Assembly (NCBI GenBank): GCA_002254845.1
Contig: NKPT01000014.1
Location: 1 to 64,000, forward strand
Source of the DNA: Chloracidobacterium sp. CP2_5A
Lineage (GTDB): Bacteria > Acidobacteriota > Blastocatellia > Chloracidobacteriales > Chloracidobacteriaceae
DNA: 64,000 nucleotides
Direction of reading: 5' to 3'
Under the pieces are notes generated by a model, which was given only the letters and a program-made list of their open reading frames with translations, was not told the DNA's origin and searched no databases. The position numbers and the translations under genes were made by a program. This document shows, in pieces, positions 55,783 to 64,000 of the stretch. Position 1 is the stretch's first letter. The number at the start of each line of letters is the position of its first letter.

Positions 55783-57150
55783 ATGAGGGAACGCCTGCAC
55801 TTCATCGGCATCGGGGGAAGCGGCATGAGCGGCATTGCCGAGCTTGCGCTGCGGCGCGGATGCCGGGTCTCCGGCTCGGACTTGGCGGCGTCGGCGGCGA
55901 CAGCCCGCTTGCAGGCGCTTGGCGCGCAGGTGTTCATTGGTCACGACCCGGCGCAGGTCGCCGGCGCGCAGCGCGTCGTCGTCTCGACAGCCGTCAAGCC
56001 CGATAACCCGGAACGCCTGGCCGCGCAGGGCCAGGGCATTCCCATTTTGCATCGAGCGGAAATGCTGGCTGAGCTGATGCGGGGCAAAACGGCCATCGCG
56101 GTCGCCGGCGCGCATGGCAAGACGACGACCAGCGCGATGATCGCCACAGTGTTGCGCGCCGCCGGCCGCGACCCGACGGCGGTCGTCGGCGGGACGCTGG
56201 ACGGGGTTGGAAGCGGGGCGGTCGCGGGCGCGGGACCGCACTTTGTCGCGGAAGCCGATGAAAGCGACGGCTCGTTTCTCGCGCTGCCGCGCGACATCGC
56301 CGTCATCACCAACATTGACCGCGACCATCTTGACTTCTACCGCGACCTGGACGACATCACGGAGCATTTCGCCCGCTTCGCCGAAGGCGTTTCCGAAGGG
56401 GGCGCAGTGGTCATTTGCGCCGACGATCCAGGCGCGCGGGCGCTCCTGCCCCGGCTGACCGGACGGCGCGCAACCTACGGGCTGGAAGCCTCGGACGCGA
56501 GCGTTCAAGCGACCGAGCTGATCCCGCGGAAGCCGTTTGGATGGACGTTCAACGTTTGGCGGGATGGGCGCTGGCTGGGCGCAGCGCAATTGCAAGCGCC
56601 AGGGCGGCATGCGGTCTATAATGCGCTGGCCGCCGTCGCCACTGGACTTGAGCTGGGCCTCGACTTCAAAGACATCCAAGTCGGGCTGGAAATGTTCAAA
56701 AATGTTTCCAGACGGTTCCAAATTCGCGGAGAAAGGGCTAATGTTCTCGTTGTTGACGACTACGGACACCACCCGGCTGAAATCGCCGCCGCGCTCGACG
56801 CTGCGCGAAGCGCCGAGCGGCGTATCGTCCTAGCGTTCCAGCCGCACCGCTATTCCCGAACGCAGCGCCTTTTCGCGGATTTCGTGACGGCCTTGGGAAA
56901 GGCGGATGTGGTTTGCATCCTGGAGGTTTACGCGGCGGGAGAAGCGCCGATAACTGGTGTAACGTCCGAAACGCTGGTCGCCGCCCTGCAAGCGGCCGGG
57001 CATGGGGCGACGCATTACGCTGGAGGCTTGGAAGAAGCCCTGCCGCGCCTGCTTCCGCTCGTTCGTCCGGGCGACTTGCTGTTGACCGTTGGGGCCGGCA
57101 ACGTCTGGCGGCTTGGTGAAAGGTTTTTGGAGCATGTCGAAGTCAATTGA
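55783..57150 (+). CDS. murC: UDP-MurNAc:L-alanine ligase MurC
   Basis: MurC adds L-alanine, the first residue of the stem peptide. ATG 55783 gives a 455-residue product; the frame extends 14 codons upstream into murG, but the family start is the IGIGGSGMSGIAEL region just after this ATG. The ATP motif is GAHGKTTTSAMI, followed by AEADESDGSFL, TNIDRDHLDFY, DDYGHHPAEIAA and FQPHRYSRTQRLF. It overlaps the murB start by 17 bases. Confidence 0.95.
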   Translation: MRERLHFIGIGGSGMSGIAELALRRGCRVSGSDLAASAATARLQALGAQVFIGHDPAQVAGAQRVVVSTAVKPDNPERLAAQGQGIPILHRAEMLAELMRGKTAIAVAGAHGKTTTSAMIATVLRAAGRDPTAVVGGTLDGVGSGAVAGAGPHFVAEADESDGSFLALPRDIAVITNIDRDHLDFYRDLDDITEHFARFAEGVSEGGAVVICADDPGARALLPRLTGRRATYGLEASDASVQATELIPRKPFGWTFNVWRDGRWLGAAQLQAPGRHAVYNALAAVATGLELGLDFKDIQVGLEMFKNVSRRFQIRGERANVLVVDDYGHHPAEIAAALDAARSAERRIVLAFQPHRYSRTQRLFADFVTALGKADVVCILEVYAAGEAPITGVTSETLVAALQAAGHGATHYAGGLEEALPRLLPLVRPGDLLLTVGAGNVWRLGERFLEHVEVN

Positions 57151-58030
57151 GCAGATTTGCGCCGAGCTTGACGTTGCCGCCCGCTTCCGCCAGCCCATGC
57201 GCCGCCTGACATCGCTGCGAGCCGGAGGCGAGATTGCCTGCCTGGCTTTTCCCGACACGCCTGAAAAAGCCGCCCGGCTCGTTCAGCGGCTCAATGAAAA
57301 CGGCATCCGCTGGAGTCCGCTGGGCTATGGCACGAACTTGCTGGTCGCGGACGGGCCGCTTGACCGCGTGGCCGTGAGCCTGCGCTCGATGAAAGCGCCG
57401 GTGACGTTTGACGGGCTGCGGGTCGCGGTTCCGGCCGGTTACAGCTTGCCGCGCCTGGTCAACCAATGCGCGGATCGCGGTCTATCGGGCATTGAGGGCT
57501 TGTCTCCGATTCCGGGCAGCGTCGGCGGCGCGATCAAGATGAATGCCGGCTCGCACGGCTATGAAATCGCGGATGTGATCGAGTCGGTAGAGGTCGCGCG
57601 CGATGGGCAAGTCGTCACCCTGCCCCGCGCCGCCATTGGCTTTGCCTACCGTCACTCGCCGTTCACGGAGCGGGACCTTATTCTGGGGACGACCCTTCGC
57701 CTGCGTCCGGGCGACCCGGCGACGAGTCGGGCTGAAATTGCCGAATACCGCCGACATCGCGCCGCCACGCAGCCGATCCATGCCAACAGCGCCGGGTGCA
57801 TCTTCAAAAATCCCGCACCGGGCCTCGCCACCGGGCGCATCATTGACGAGCTTGGCCTGAAGGGCGAAACCATCGGCGGAGCAACCATCTCGACGCTTCA
57901 TGCCAACTTCATTGTGACGAACGGCGCGGCGCGGGCGGCCGATATTTTGGCCCTCATCGAGCGCATCCGGTCGCGCGCGCGCGAAGCGCGGGGCATTGAG
58001 CTCGAAATGGAAGTTGACGTTTGGGATTGA
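57134..58030 (+). CDS. murB: UDP-N-acetylenolpyruvoylglucosamine reductase MurB
   Basis: MurB reduces enolpyruvyl-UDP-GlcNAc to UDP-MurNAc with FAD and NADPH. From ATG 57134 the product is 298 residues, overlapping murC by 17 bases with TTTTTGGAGC upstream. The FAD site shows PLGYGTNLLVADGP, GLEGLSPIPGSVGGA-like GIEGLSPIPGSVGGAIKMN, the PHAGSHG-like NAGSHGYEIADVI, and the C-terminal block NSAGCIFKNPAPGLATGRII with LKGETIGGATIS. The serine that protonates the product is present in NSAGCIFKNP. Confidence 0.94.
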   Translation: MSKSIEQICAELDVAARFRQPMRRLTSLRAGGEIACLAFPDTPEKAARLVQRLNENGIRWSPLGYGTNLLVADGPLDRVAVSLRSMKAPVTFDGLRVAVPAGYSLPRLVNQCADRGLSGIEGLSPIPGSVGGAIKMNAGSHGYEIADVIESVEVARDGQVVTLPRAAIGFAYRHSPFTERDLILGTTLRLRPGDPATSRAEIAEYRRHRAATQPIHANSAGCIFKNPAPGLATGRIIDELGLKGETIGGATISTLHANFIVTNGAARAADILALIERIRSRAREARGIELEMEVDVWD

Positions 58031-58049
58031 GCGCGTGGAGAGCGTAAGC

Positions 58050-59072
58050 GTGTCTGTCGCCCAGGAACGAACAACCCGGCAAGCCTTGCCTTCGCGCCGC
58101 GAGCAAACGCGCGAGGCAGTCGCTATTCGCGGCGCGGGGACGCTGACCGGCCGGCTTTGGGATCAGCTATGGGCGTGGCGGCCGGCGTGGGCCTGGGCGA
58201 TTTTTCTAGTCGCGCTCAGCGGCTTGGGCCTGGCCCTGACGCGGTCGAGCTTGTTTACGCTACGGCAAGTTGAAGTGATTGGCTGCGAGCCGCGCTTGGC
58301 CGAGGATGTCGAGCGGGCCGCGCGCCAGAACGCGACCGGCTCGCTGCTTACCCTGTCGCTGACGGCGCTGCGCCAAAGCCTGGAAAGCCTGTCGCGGGTT
58401 CGGCAGGTCAGCGTGATTCGCATCTTGCCGGACACGCTGCGGATTGTCGTGGCCGAGCGCAAGCCGGCGGCGCTGGCACAGATGGCCGAGCGCGGCGGGC
58501 TGGTCTGGCTGGATGAGGAAGGGGTGGTGATCGCGGCTTATGACCCGGAAGCGGATGGCGAGCCGCCGAACATCGCCGTTGGCTTTGCATCGGATCGAAC
58601 CCCTGCCGGGCGGCGCGAAAACCGCGAGCGGCTTCAGCTTTACCGCAACTTGATGTGGGCGCTTGACGCCGCTGAGCCGCGCCTTTCCGAACGGATTGAG
58701 TCGGTTGACTTGTCGCATCTGCAGGATGTGCGCGCGCAGCTTCGCGGCAGTCGCGTCGTCATCGGGCTCGGCAAGGAAGACTTTCGGGCGCGCCTGCTTC
58801 ACGCCTGCGAAATCGTGGATGCGCTCCAGCGGCGCGACGCCGCCATTCTGGAGCGCCTGCGGTTTTCCGACCCGCGCATTTTTGAGAAAGCGGCGTATCT
58901 GAAATCCGTCAATATCATCAATCCCAAGCAGGTGAATCTCGAATTTGACGATCGCCCAACCGGCGGCGCGGCGCGTTCGCCTAGCGGCGGGAGTCGCCCG
59001 GAGGCCCAAGCGGTCACGGGACAGAAACCGAAAGCTGGGCCGCGCGCCGCCGGCTCAGCGCCGAGGAGGTAA
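58050..59072 (+). CDS. ftsQ: Cell-division protein FtsQ
   Basis: FtsQ is a bitopic membrane protein that scaffolds the divisome. GTG 58050 has GGAGAG seven bases before it; the frame is open further upstream into murB. The 340-residue product has a cytosolic basic N-terminus, one membrane segment (WRPAWAWAIFLVALSGLGLAL, about 45-65 shortened in quote), a POTRA domain beginning SLFTLRQVEVIGCEPRL, and a beta domain with RILPDTLRIVVAERKPAALA. The C-terminal tail (GGARSPSGG...) looks disordered. ftsA follows four bases after the stop. Confidence 0.9.
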   Translation: MSVAQERTTRQALPSRREQTREAVAIRGAGTLTGRLWDQLWAWRPAWAWAIFLVALSGLGLALTRSSLFTLRQVEVIGCEPRLAEDVERAARQNATGSLLTLSLTALRQSLESLSRVRQVSVIRILPDTLRIVVAERKPAALAQMAERGGLVWLDEEGVVIAAYDPEADGEPPNIAVGFASDRTPAGRRENRERLQLYRNLMWALDAAEPRLSERIESVDLSHLQDVRAQLRGSRVVIGLGKEDFRARLLHACEIVDALQRRDAAILERLRFSDPRIFEKAAYLKSVNIINPKQVNLEFDDRPTGGAARSPSGGSRPEAQAVTGQKPKAGPRAAGSAPRR

Positions 59073-59076
59073 CGTC

Positions 59077-60327
59077 ATGGCCCGCGCCGCGCCTTACGTT
59101 GCGAGCCTCGATCTCGGCTCAACGCGCACGCGCATCGTCATTGCCACGCCAGTCCCCGACCGCGACCGCTGGACCGTCGCCGGCTATGCCGATGTTCCCT
59201 CAAAGGGCATGCGCAAGGGCGTGGTGGTCAACATCGAGCTGGTCGAGGAGACCATCCGTCAAGCCCTTGCGGAAGCCGAAAAGATGGCCGGGTTCGAGAT
59301 TTCTTCCGTTCACGCGAGCTTGTCCGGCACGCACATCCGCGGCCTCAACGGGCATGGCGTAGTCGCCGTGGCGCACCGCAACCGGCAAATTACGGCAAGC
59401 GATGTCCAGCGCGTCATTGACCAGGCCAGCGCCGTCAGCTTGCCGTCCGACCGCGGCATTGTCGAGGTGCTGCCGCAGGAATTTGTCGTTGACGAGCAGG
59501 ACGGAATTGGCGACCCCCTCGGTATGTTGGGGATGCGGCTCGAAGTCACCATACATATAGTGACTTCTCCGGTGACAGCCTCACAAAACATCGTGACAAG
59601 CGCCAACCGGCTGGGTATCATTGTCGAAGACCTCACTCTCGGTTCCCTTGCCGCTGCAGCGGCGACGCTCACGGACGAAGAACGTGAATACGGCACGGCA
59701 CTTGTCGATATTGGCGGTGAAATTACCAGCCTTGCAATTTTTCAGCGGGGCGCCGTGCGTCACACGGCAACGCTTGGCATCGGGGGCATATACTTCACAA
59801 ACGATATTGCCGTTGGGCTTCGGTCATCCGTCCCCGAAGCCGAGCGCATCAAGCAAGTGTTCGGATGCGCTTTCGCGCCGCTGTTGCGTCCTAATGAGCG
59901 CCTGGAACAACTCGAGTTCGCCGCTTCGAGCGGAAGGACTCGAACGCTTTCCCGCCAAGTCTTGTGCGAAATGCTTCAGCCGCGAGCCGAGGAGATTTTC
60001 AAGCAGCTACAGGAGAGTATTCGAGAAGCTGGATTCGAGCGGAAGTTGTCGAGCGGCTTGGTTCTGACGGGCGGCGGCAGCCTGCTGTCGGGAATTCCCG
60101 AGCTGGCGGAGCGCGCGCTTGACATCCCGGCGCGGATTGGCACGCCAAGCGGGCTCGATGGGCTAAATGAAGAGCTTCGCCGCGCCGAATGGGCAACCGC
60201 GATTGGACTTATCCTGTCGAGCATTCGTCCTCGCTCCAATCATCATTTGCGGCAGCGGGAGGCGAGTTGGCGCGATTGGCTGACCGGCATAAAAAACTTT
60301 TTTTCTTCGCCAAGTTCGGCGCGCTGA
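59077..60327 (+). CDS. ftsA: Cell-division protein FtsA
   Basis: FtsA is an actin-like ATPase that tethers FtsZ to the membrane. ATG 59077 follows a strong GAGGAGGT; the frame is open further upstream over ftsQ. The 416-residue product has ASLDLGSTRTRIVIA (phosphate 1 loop), NIELVEETIRQALAEAE, TALVDIGGEITSLAIF (phosphate 2), and VLTGGGSLLSGIPELAE (adenosine loop). The C-terminal amphipathic membrane-targeting helix is represented by SWRDWLTGIKNFFSS. It precedes ftsZ by 66 bases, the normal order. Confidence 0.95.
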   Translation: MARAAPYVASLDLGSTRTRIVIATPVPDRDRWTVAGYADVPSKGMRKGVVVNIELVEETIRQALAEAEKMAGFEISSVHASLSGTHIRGLNGHGVVAVAHRNRQITASDVQRVIDQASAVSLPSDRGIVEVLPQEFVVDEQDGIGDPLGMLGMRLEVTIHIVTSPVTASQNIVTSANRLGIIVEDLTLGSLAAAAATLTDEEREYGTALVDIGGEITSLAIFQRGAVRHTATLGIGGIYFTNDIAVGLRSSVPEAERIKQVFGCAFAPLLRPNERLEQLEFAASSGRTRTLSRQVLCEMLQPRAEEIFKQLQESIREAGFERKLSSGLVLTGGGSLLSGIPELAERALDIPARIGTPSGLDGLNEELRRAEWATAIGLILSSIRPRSNHHLRQREASWRDWLTGIKNFFSSPSSAR

Positions 60328-60393
60328 GCATATTATTTTTTCATAGAGCGAACGGGTCCCGATTAAGGTTACGGGCAGGAGGCACTTGATTCC

Positions 60394-61545
60394 ATGGGAG
60401 CAGACAACAAGCGGTTATCAAATCCGCCGCCAGTGAGGTTTGAATTTGTGGAAAACACGATTTCGAAGGGCGCAAATATCAAGGTCATTGGCGTCGGCGG
60501 CGGCGGCGGCAACGCGGTCAACCGCATGATTGAGTCCGGCATTGAAGGTATTTCCTTCCTGGTCGTGAACACTGATATGCAGGCGCTCAGCATGTCGAAG
60601 GCGGCCGTCAAAATTCAGATTGGCAGCAAGCGGACGCGCGGTCTGGGCGCAGGGGCCGACCCGCAAACGGGACGCGAAGCCGCCCTTGAGGATACCGAGA
60701 AGATCATTGACGCCCTCGAAGGCGCCGACATGGTTTTCATCACCGCCGGCATGGGCGGCGGCACGGGGACCGGGGCCGCGCCGATTGTGGCCGGGCTGGC
60801 CAGCGAGCTGGAAATCCTGACCGTGGCGGTGGTCACCAAGCCGTTCGGCTTTGAAGGTCGCCGACGAATGATCAATGCCGAAAAAGGCATCAGCGAATTG
60901 CACGAATGCGTGGATACCATCATCACCATTCCCAACGACCGCCTGCTGACGACCGTGGATCGCAATACCTCGCTGGCCGATTCCTTTCGCATGGCGGATG
61001 ACGTTTTGCGTCAAGCCGTGCAGGGGATTTCAGACCTCATTACGGTGCCCGGCATGATCAACCTCGATTTCGCCGACGTGCGCACTATCATGCGCGGCTC
61101 TGGCATCGCCTTGATGGGCACCGGACAAGCCTCCGGAGAAAACCGCTCCATCGAGGCCACCAACGCCGCGATTGCGAGCCCGCTGCTCGAAGAAGCTTCC
61201 ATCGAAGGCGCGAAAGGCGTTCTGGTCAACGTCACTGGCGGCAGCGACCTGACGCTCCATGAAGTCAATGAGGCGACGTCCATTATCCAGAAGGCGGCGC
61301 ACCCGGAAGCCAACATCATCTTCGGCGCGGTCATTGACGAGCGAATGCAGGAAGGTATGAAAATCACCGTCATTGCGACCGGCTTTGATCAAGCCGCCCA
61401 AGCGGCCAATCAGCCTCCGACCGCATCCACGACGGCGGTGGCCGGCAATGTGGTGTCAGCGCCATCATTCGGGCGAATCGCCCCGCCGGCCGCGGAAGCC
61501 GACGCCCTGGAAACGCCAGCCTTTTTGCGGCGGAAGGCCGAGTAG
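60394..61545 (+). CDS. ftsZ: Cell-division GTPase FtsZ
   Basis: FtsZ forms the cytokinetic ring. The 383-residue product starts at ATG 60394 with GCAGGAGGC upstream. [18 protein letters not shown], the tubulin signature [12 protein letters not shown] (residues about 120-131), [12 protein letters not shown] and IPNDRLLT are present. The C-terminal tail ends [12 protein letters not shown], matching the conserved peptide that binds FtsA and other partners. The 66-base ftsA-ftsZ gap is AT-rich for this window and could hold a local promoter, though no clear pair is seen. Confidence 0.97.
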   Translation: MGADNKRLSNPPPVRFEFVENTISKGANIKVIGVGGGGGNAVNRMIESGIEGISFLVVNTDMQALSMSKAAVKIQIGSKRTRGLGAGADPQTGREAALEDTEKIIDALEGADMVFITAGMGGGTGTGAAPIVAGLASELEILTVAVVTKPFGFEGRRRMINAEKGISELHECVDTIITIPNDRLLTTVDRNTSLADSFRMADDVLRQAVQGISDLITVPGMINLDFADVRTIMRGSGIALMGTGQASGENRSIEATNAAIASPLLEEASIEGAKGVLVNVTGGSDLTLHEVNEATSIIQKAAHPEANIIFGAVIDERMQEGMKITVIATGFDQAAQAANQPPTASTTAVAGNVVSAPSFGRIAPPAAEADALETPAFLRRKAE

Positions 61546-61582
61546 CTTCCCCGCTTTCGCCGGCGCGGACGGCAGTCCTCAT

Positions 61583-63193
61583 TTACGGGTTTCGGCGCAG
61601 GACAGTAAATGTTCCCTGCTCTGAAACCCACGCTGTTGAAAAAGCCTCATAGCCAGTCGGGCGCTGTCGCAGCTTCATCTCCAGCGCATCGCCCCGCCCG
61701 ATGACCAGCCAAGTCACGGTCGGCGGAATCGCCGAATCGAGCGCGCCCCAAGACGGGCTGCCCTCGTGCACAATTTGAGCGTAGTTCAGCCCGCTCCGCG
61801 CAATCACGGATGACAGGTCGCCCGCAAACAGGGCGACCTGCGCCTGCCCAACCTCCGCCCGCAGAAACTGCGCCAGCGCGCGGCGCTCGCGCCCGATTAG
61901 CGCGAACTGCGCGCGATAGGCTTCCTGAAAAACGGCGAGCTGGTACACGCCATCGCGCAGCAGCCACAGCGACTGTCCAAGGCACGCCAGCCCTAAGCCT
62001 GCCGCCAGCCAGGGATGCCGCGCCGGGAAGCGCCGCTGGAGGAAAGCCGCGCTCAAGCCCGCGCCAACAGCCAGCGCCGGAAGCGCGACCAACCCGTAGC
62101 GGTTGTTCAAAAACAGCGGGTAGATTTGAATATTGCCCGAATATAGGCTGTAGCCTGTAAACAGCGGCGGCGGCAGCGTGAGCGCCAAAGTCAAAGCGTC
62201 CGGCGACCCGCAGCGCCGCCGCCAGAGCGCGGCAGCGACGCCCTGCGCCAAGCCCGCGCCGCCGAACAGGATGGTGACTGGCGTCGCGCAGATGACGACC
62301 GTGGCGGCCCAGACCATTCCGGCGTAAAGCGGTCGCCCGACCACAAAGCTCAAGTGGCTTAGCTCATCCTGATGACGCGCAAAGTAGCCGCGCGCGGAGT
62401 AGGGCCCGTCGAGAAACTCGAGCGGGCGCCCATAAATAAACCAGTTGTGCCAAAGCCAATAGGCGACGCCTGCCCCGGCGATGCCGCTCCAGAGCGCGAT
62501 GTCGGACATTCGCGCCCAGCCGCGACGCGGCGAGCGCAGCGCCACGACGCCCAGTCCGGCGGGAAGCAGCGCCCAGCCCTCGTAGCGCGTAAGAACGGCG
62601 AGCAATGTCCAGAGCGCGAACGCTATCAATGCCGAGCGCTCGCCGCGCCGCATCCAGTCGCGCCCATGCCACACGCTCCCCAGCAGCGTCGCCAACAATA
62701 GCGGCTCTGTCAGAGGCGTGGTTTGGACGTACAGCAGCGAAGGGTTGAGCGCGAAAGTCAGCCAGGCAATCGTCGCGGCCAGCTTGGATTCCGTCAGATC
62801 GGCGACGAGATCAAAGAGAAACGCGGCGGCGATGGCAAAAGCCGCGAGTGAAACGAAGCTTCCGGCCAGACCAGTCCGCCAGAGCGTGTCGAAAGCGGCC
62901 AGCGGCGCGGCCAGCGCATGCGGCAGCGGAAGCCACGGGCTGCCAAGCTGAATGTAGCGATCCCGCCAAGACGCGCCCGGCGGCGCGTCCGCGAGCTTGC
63001 GAGCAATCGCCAGATGGGCTTGCCCGTCGCCGTAGAGGTTGTTCCAGTCGCAGGCGTAAACCCAGGCGAGCGTTAGCCCGCCAACCACAAGCGACGCCAG
63101 CGCGACCAGCCGCGCCGACTCCCAGCGCGAGCGACTAAATGGCACACTGACGACGCGCTCGCTCCCAGTCAAAGACCTGTCGGGCGCGGACAT
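61583..63193 (-). CDS. Polytopic membrane protein, GT-C/family 39-like glycosyltransferase
   Basis: The 536-residue product has about eleven membrane segments and a short C-terminal soluble domain. The first extracytoplasmic loop, NNLYGDGQAHLAIARKLADA, has the acidic residue and tyrosine spacing of GT-C enzymes such as mannosyltransferases and ArnT, which move sugars from polyprenyl carriers. TPLTEPLLLATLLGS and YEGWALLPAGLG resemble the same group. Substrate is unknown. The upstream small gene overlaps its start by 59 bases; GTG 63145 is an alternative start that would avoid most of that overlap and has GGGAGCGAG upstream. Confidence 0.75.
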   Translation of the reverse strand: MSAPDRSLTGSERVVSVPFSRSRWESARLVALASLVVGGLTLAWVYACDWNNLYGDGQAHLAIARKLADAPPGASWRDRYIQLGSPWLPLPHALAAPLAAFDTLWRTGLAGSFVSLAAFAIAAAFLFDLVADLTESKLAATIAWLTFALNPSLLYVQTTPLTEPLLLATLLGSVWHGRDWMRRGERSALIAFALWTLLAVLTRYEGWALLPAGLGVVALRSPRRGWARMSDIALWSGIAGAGVAYWLWHNWFIYGRPLEFLDGPYSARGYFARHQDELSHLSFVVGRPLYAGMVWAATVVICATPVTILFGGAGLAQGVAAALWRRRCGSPDALTLALTLPPPLFTGYSLYSGNIQIYPLFLNNRYGLVALPALAVGAGLSAAFLQRRFPARHPWLAAGLGLACLGQSLWLLRDGVYQLAVFQEAYRAQFALIGRERRALAQFLRAEVGQAQVALFAGDLSSVIARSGLNYAQIVHEGSPSWGALDSAIPPTVTWLVIGRGDALEMKLRQRPTGYEAFSTAWVSEQGTFTVLRRNP

Positions 63194-63368
63194 TTTCGGT
63201 CGCTACGGCCAGCGCCGAGATGAGGTCATCCTCAAACATATTTGGCTGAAAAGCGGGCGGCAGATGGCGGTCGCGAATGACCATCCGGCGCGCAGGCTTT
63301 GCGGAAAGGGCGGGATGGGGCTTCGCGGCGTTAGCAACGAACTGATCGGTTACGAGCTTAGTCGTCAT
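63135..63368 (-). CDS. Small protein of unknown function, 77 residues
   Basis: I do not recognise this protein. ATG 63368 has an excellent AAGGAGGAAA ribosome binding site 9 bases upstream, which is the main reason for calling it; the frame continues upstream to 63521, but without such a site. The sequence is basic at the start (TKPHPALSAKPARR-like region) and has HLPPAFQPNMFEDDLISALA in the middle, then a helix with AVATENVRARQVFDWERARR. No signal peptide is present. It overlaps the start of the membrane glycosyltransferase-like gene and is probably translated from the same message. Confidence 0.6.
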   Translation of the reverse strand: MTTKLVTDQFVANAAKPHPALSAKPARRMVIRDRHLPPAFQPNMFEDDLISALAVATENVRARQVFDWERARRQCAI

Positions 63369-63729
63369 GACGGGTTTCCTCCTTACGAGCGTCAGGCGCG
63401 AGCGCCGCGGCAGCCGCGAGGAAACCGCCGAGGCGTTAGCCGGTGTGAAAAGGCGATAGGGCAGGTCGCATGCGGATGGCGGTGATCCTCCCTGAGCCGC
63501 AAGAGGCGGCGACTGGCTCAATCAGCCATTGGCAATGGTAGGCTCCCAAAGCGCGACTGGCAAGGGCTGGCGACCCAATTCAAACAGTTCATGGATGCGC
63601 TTGTCAGGAAGTCGCTTTTTGATTTGTATAACTTTAGCGGCGCTGTGCTAGTCTCCGCCCGCGCCGCGCTCGGCCCGCGCCGATCGCTCTTCTCAGCGCT
63701 TGACATTCCAACCTGCCTTGTGAATCCCC
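63369..63729. other. 361-base divergent gap
   Basis: This gap lies between the minus-strand small gene and the plus-strand thioredoxin-fold gene. It contains a GAGCCGC/GCGGC hairpin near 63494-63510, an AT-rich patch at 63612-63635 and a possible forward promoter at 63624-63651. The GC-rich leader of the small gene (63369-63500) may fold, but it does not match a riboswitch that I recognise. No gene is seen. Confidence 0.5.
63624..63651 (+). promoter_or_regulatory. Possible promoter of the thioredoxin-fold gene
   Basis: TTGTAT (63624-63629) and TGCTAG (63646-63651) are separated by 16 bases, about 80 bases before ATG 63730, inside the only AT-rich patch of this gap. TATAAC at 63627-63632 is a competing -10. 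Confidence 0.35.
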
Positions 63730-64000
63730 ATGCAACGTAACCATCGATTGTCGCTCTGGGCGGCGGCTCTGCTGGCGGCCTGCTGGCTGTCCGCCCTCGC
63801 TCGCGGAACTGAAACGAGCCACGAGTACGCCCCGCTCCAAGCCGCCAAGCTCAACTACAAAGACTGGACCTATCCGGCGCTCGATGGCGGCGACATCAAT
63901 CTGCGAGCGTGGGCTGCGGACAAGAAGCTCGTTCTGGTCGCGTATTTCGCGCCGTGGTGCGGCAACTGGCGCGACGAGGCGGAGGTTCTGGCGCGCCTGC
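63730..64000 (+). CDS. Exported thioredoxin-fold protein (3' end outside window)
   Basis: The frame runs from ATG 63730 off the right edge, so only 90 residues are seen. Residues 1-25 form a signal peptide (LSLWAAALLAACWLSALARG). The mature part begins NYKDWTYPALDGGDINLRAW and continues VLVAYFAPWCGNWRDEAEVL, the thioredoxin-like entry strand and active-site region of TlpA/ResA-type proteins. The active site reads WCGNW instead of WCxxC, so only the first cysteine is present. It may be a peroxiredoxin-like or non-redox relative; the rest of the protein is needed to decide. Confidence 0.7.
   Translation, partial: MQRNHRLSLWAAALLAACWLSALARGTETSHEYAPLQAAKLNYKDWTYPALDGGDINLRAWAADKKLVLVAYFAPWCGNWRDEAEVLARL

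Noticed and set aside
55696-56772. Long minus-strand reading frame across murG and murC
   Set aside because: Antisense shadow; spans two well-supported plus-strand genes.
59542-59567. 8-bp inverted repeat inside ftsA
   Set aside because: Stems of this length are expected several times by chance in 64 kb, and it lies within coding sequence.
63369-63500. Possible riboswitch upstream of the small gene
   Set aside because: Compared by eye with FMN, cobalamin, TPP and c-di-GMP aptamer cores; the conserved core bases are not present.

Overview
The window looks like chromosomal DNA from a GC-rich, Gram-negative, bacteriochlorophyll-making bacterium. Two enzymes of the late bacteriochlorophyll a pathway are clear (BchC and BchZ), and the lipid A enzyme LpxB points to an outer membrane. 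The photosynthesis genes lie scattered among housekeeping genes rather than in one large cluster, and the cell-wall, signalling and peptidase genes around them are not proteobacterial in style. My best guess is a phototrophic acidobacterium of the Chloracidobacterium type. This is inferred from gene content alone; no 16S rRNA gene is present.

Layout. 1-2589: end of a membrane acyltransferase gene, an exported protein of unknown function, and hisG. 2768-9269: leuS and bchC nine bases apart, a rho-independent terminator, then bchZ and a permuted ATP-grasp gene whose ribosome binding site lies inside a perfect hairpin. 9537-14051 (minus): an unknown 453-residue protein, tilS and ftsH. A 1-kb stretch without a convincing gene follows. 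15117-18055: prmC and kynU, divergent around a small palindrome, and a membrane protein. 18294-22744: a signalling group made of a SiaC-like phosphoprotein, a Ser/Thr kinase with a SiaD-like coiled stalk, a TPR protein ending in a degenerate GGDEF-like domain, and an S26-like protein without its catalytic serine. 22817-28914: arginase, branched-chain aminotransferase, family 5 uracil-DNA glycosylase, dnaX, exonuclease III and a PspA/IM30 protein. 29193-41991: exported hydrolases (an S12 beta-lactamase-fold protein with C-terminal repeats, a PIG-L deacetylase, a prolyl oligopeptidase), recO, an oxidoreductase, lpxB, phoH, a periplasmic molybdoenzyme, and an AT-richer M15 peptidase gene that may be acquired. 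42040-47905: a glycosyltransferase, a MoxR ATPase, a lytic transglycosylase, greA, and a PAS protein with a vestigial kinase segment.

47978-61545 is one long plus-strand division and cell-wall cluster: murE, murF, mraY, murD, ftsW, murG, murC, murB, ftsQ, ftsA, ftsZ. Gaps are short or negative, so it probably forms one or two operons. mraZ, rsmH, ftsL, ftsI and ddl are absent from it. The window closes with a GT-C-like membrane protein behind a small unknown gene, and the start of a thioredoxin-fold protein cut by the right edge.

The most interesting candidate is the module at 18294-22121. It looks like a Sia-type partner-switching pathway in which the SiaC-binding stalk is attached to a protein kinase instead of a diguanylate cyclase. 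No rRNA, tRNA, CRISPR array or insertion sequence was recognised.
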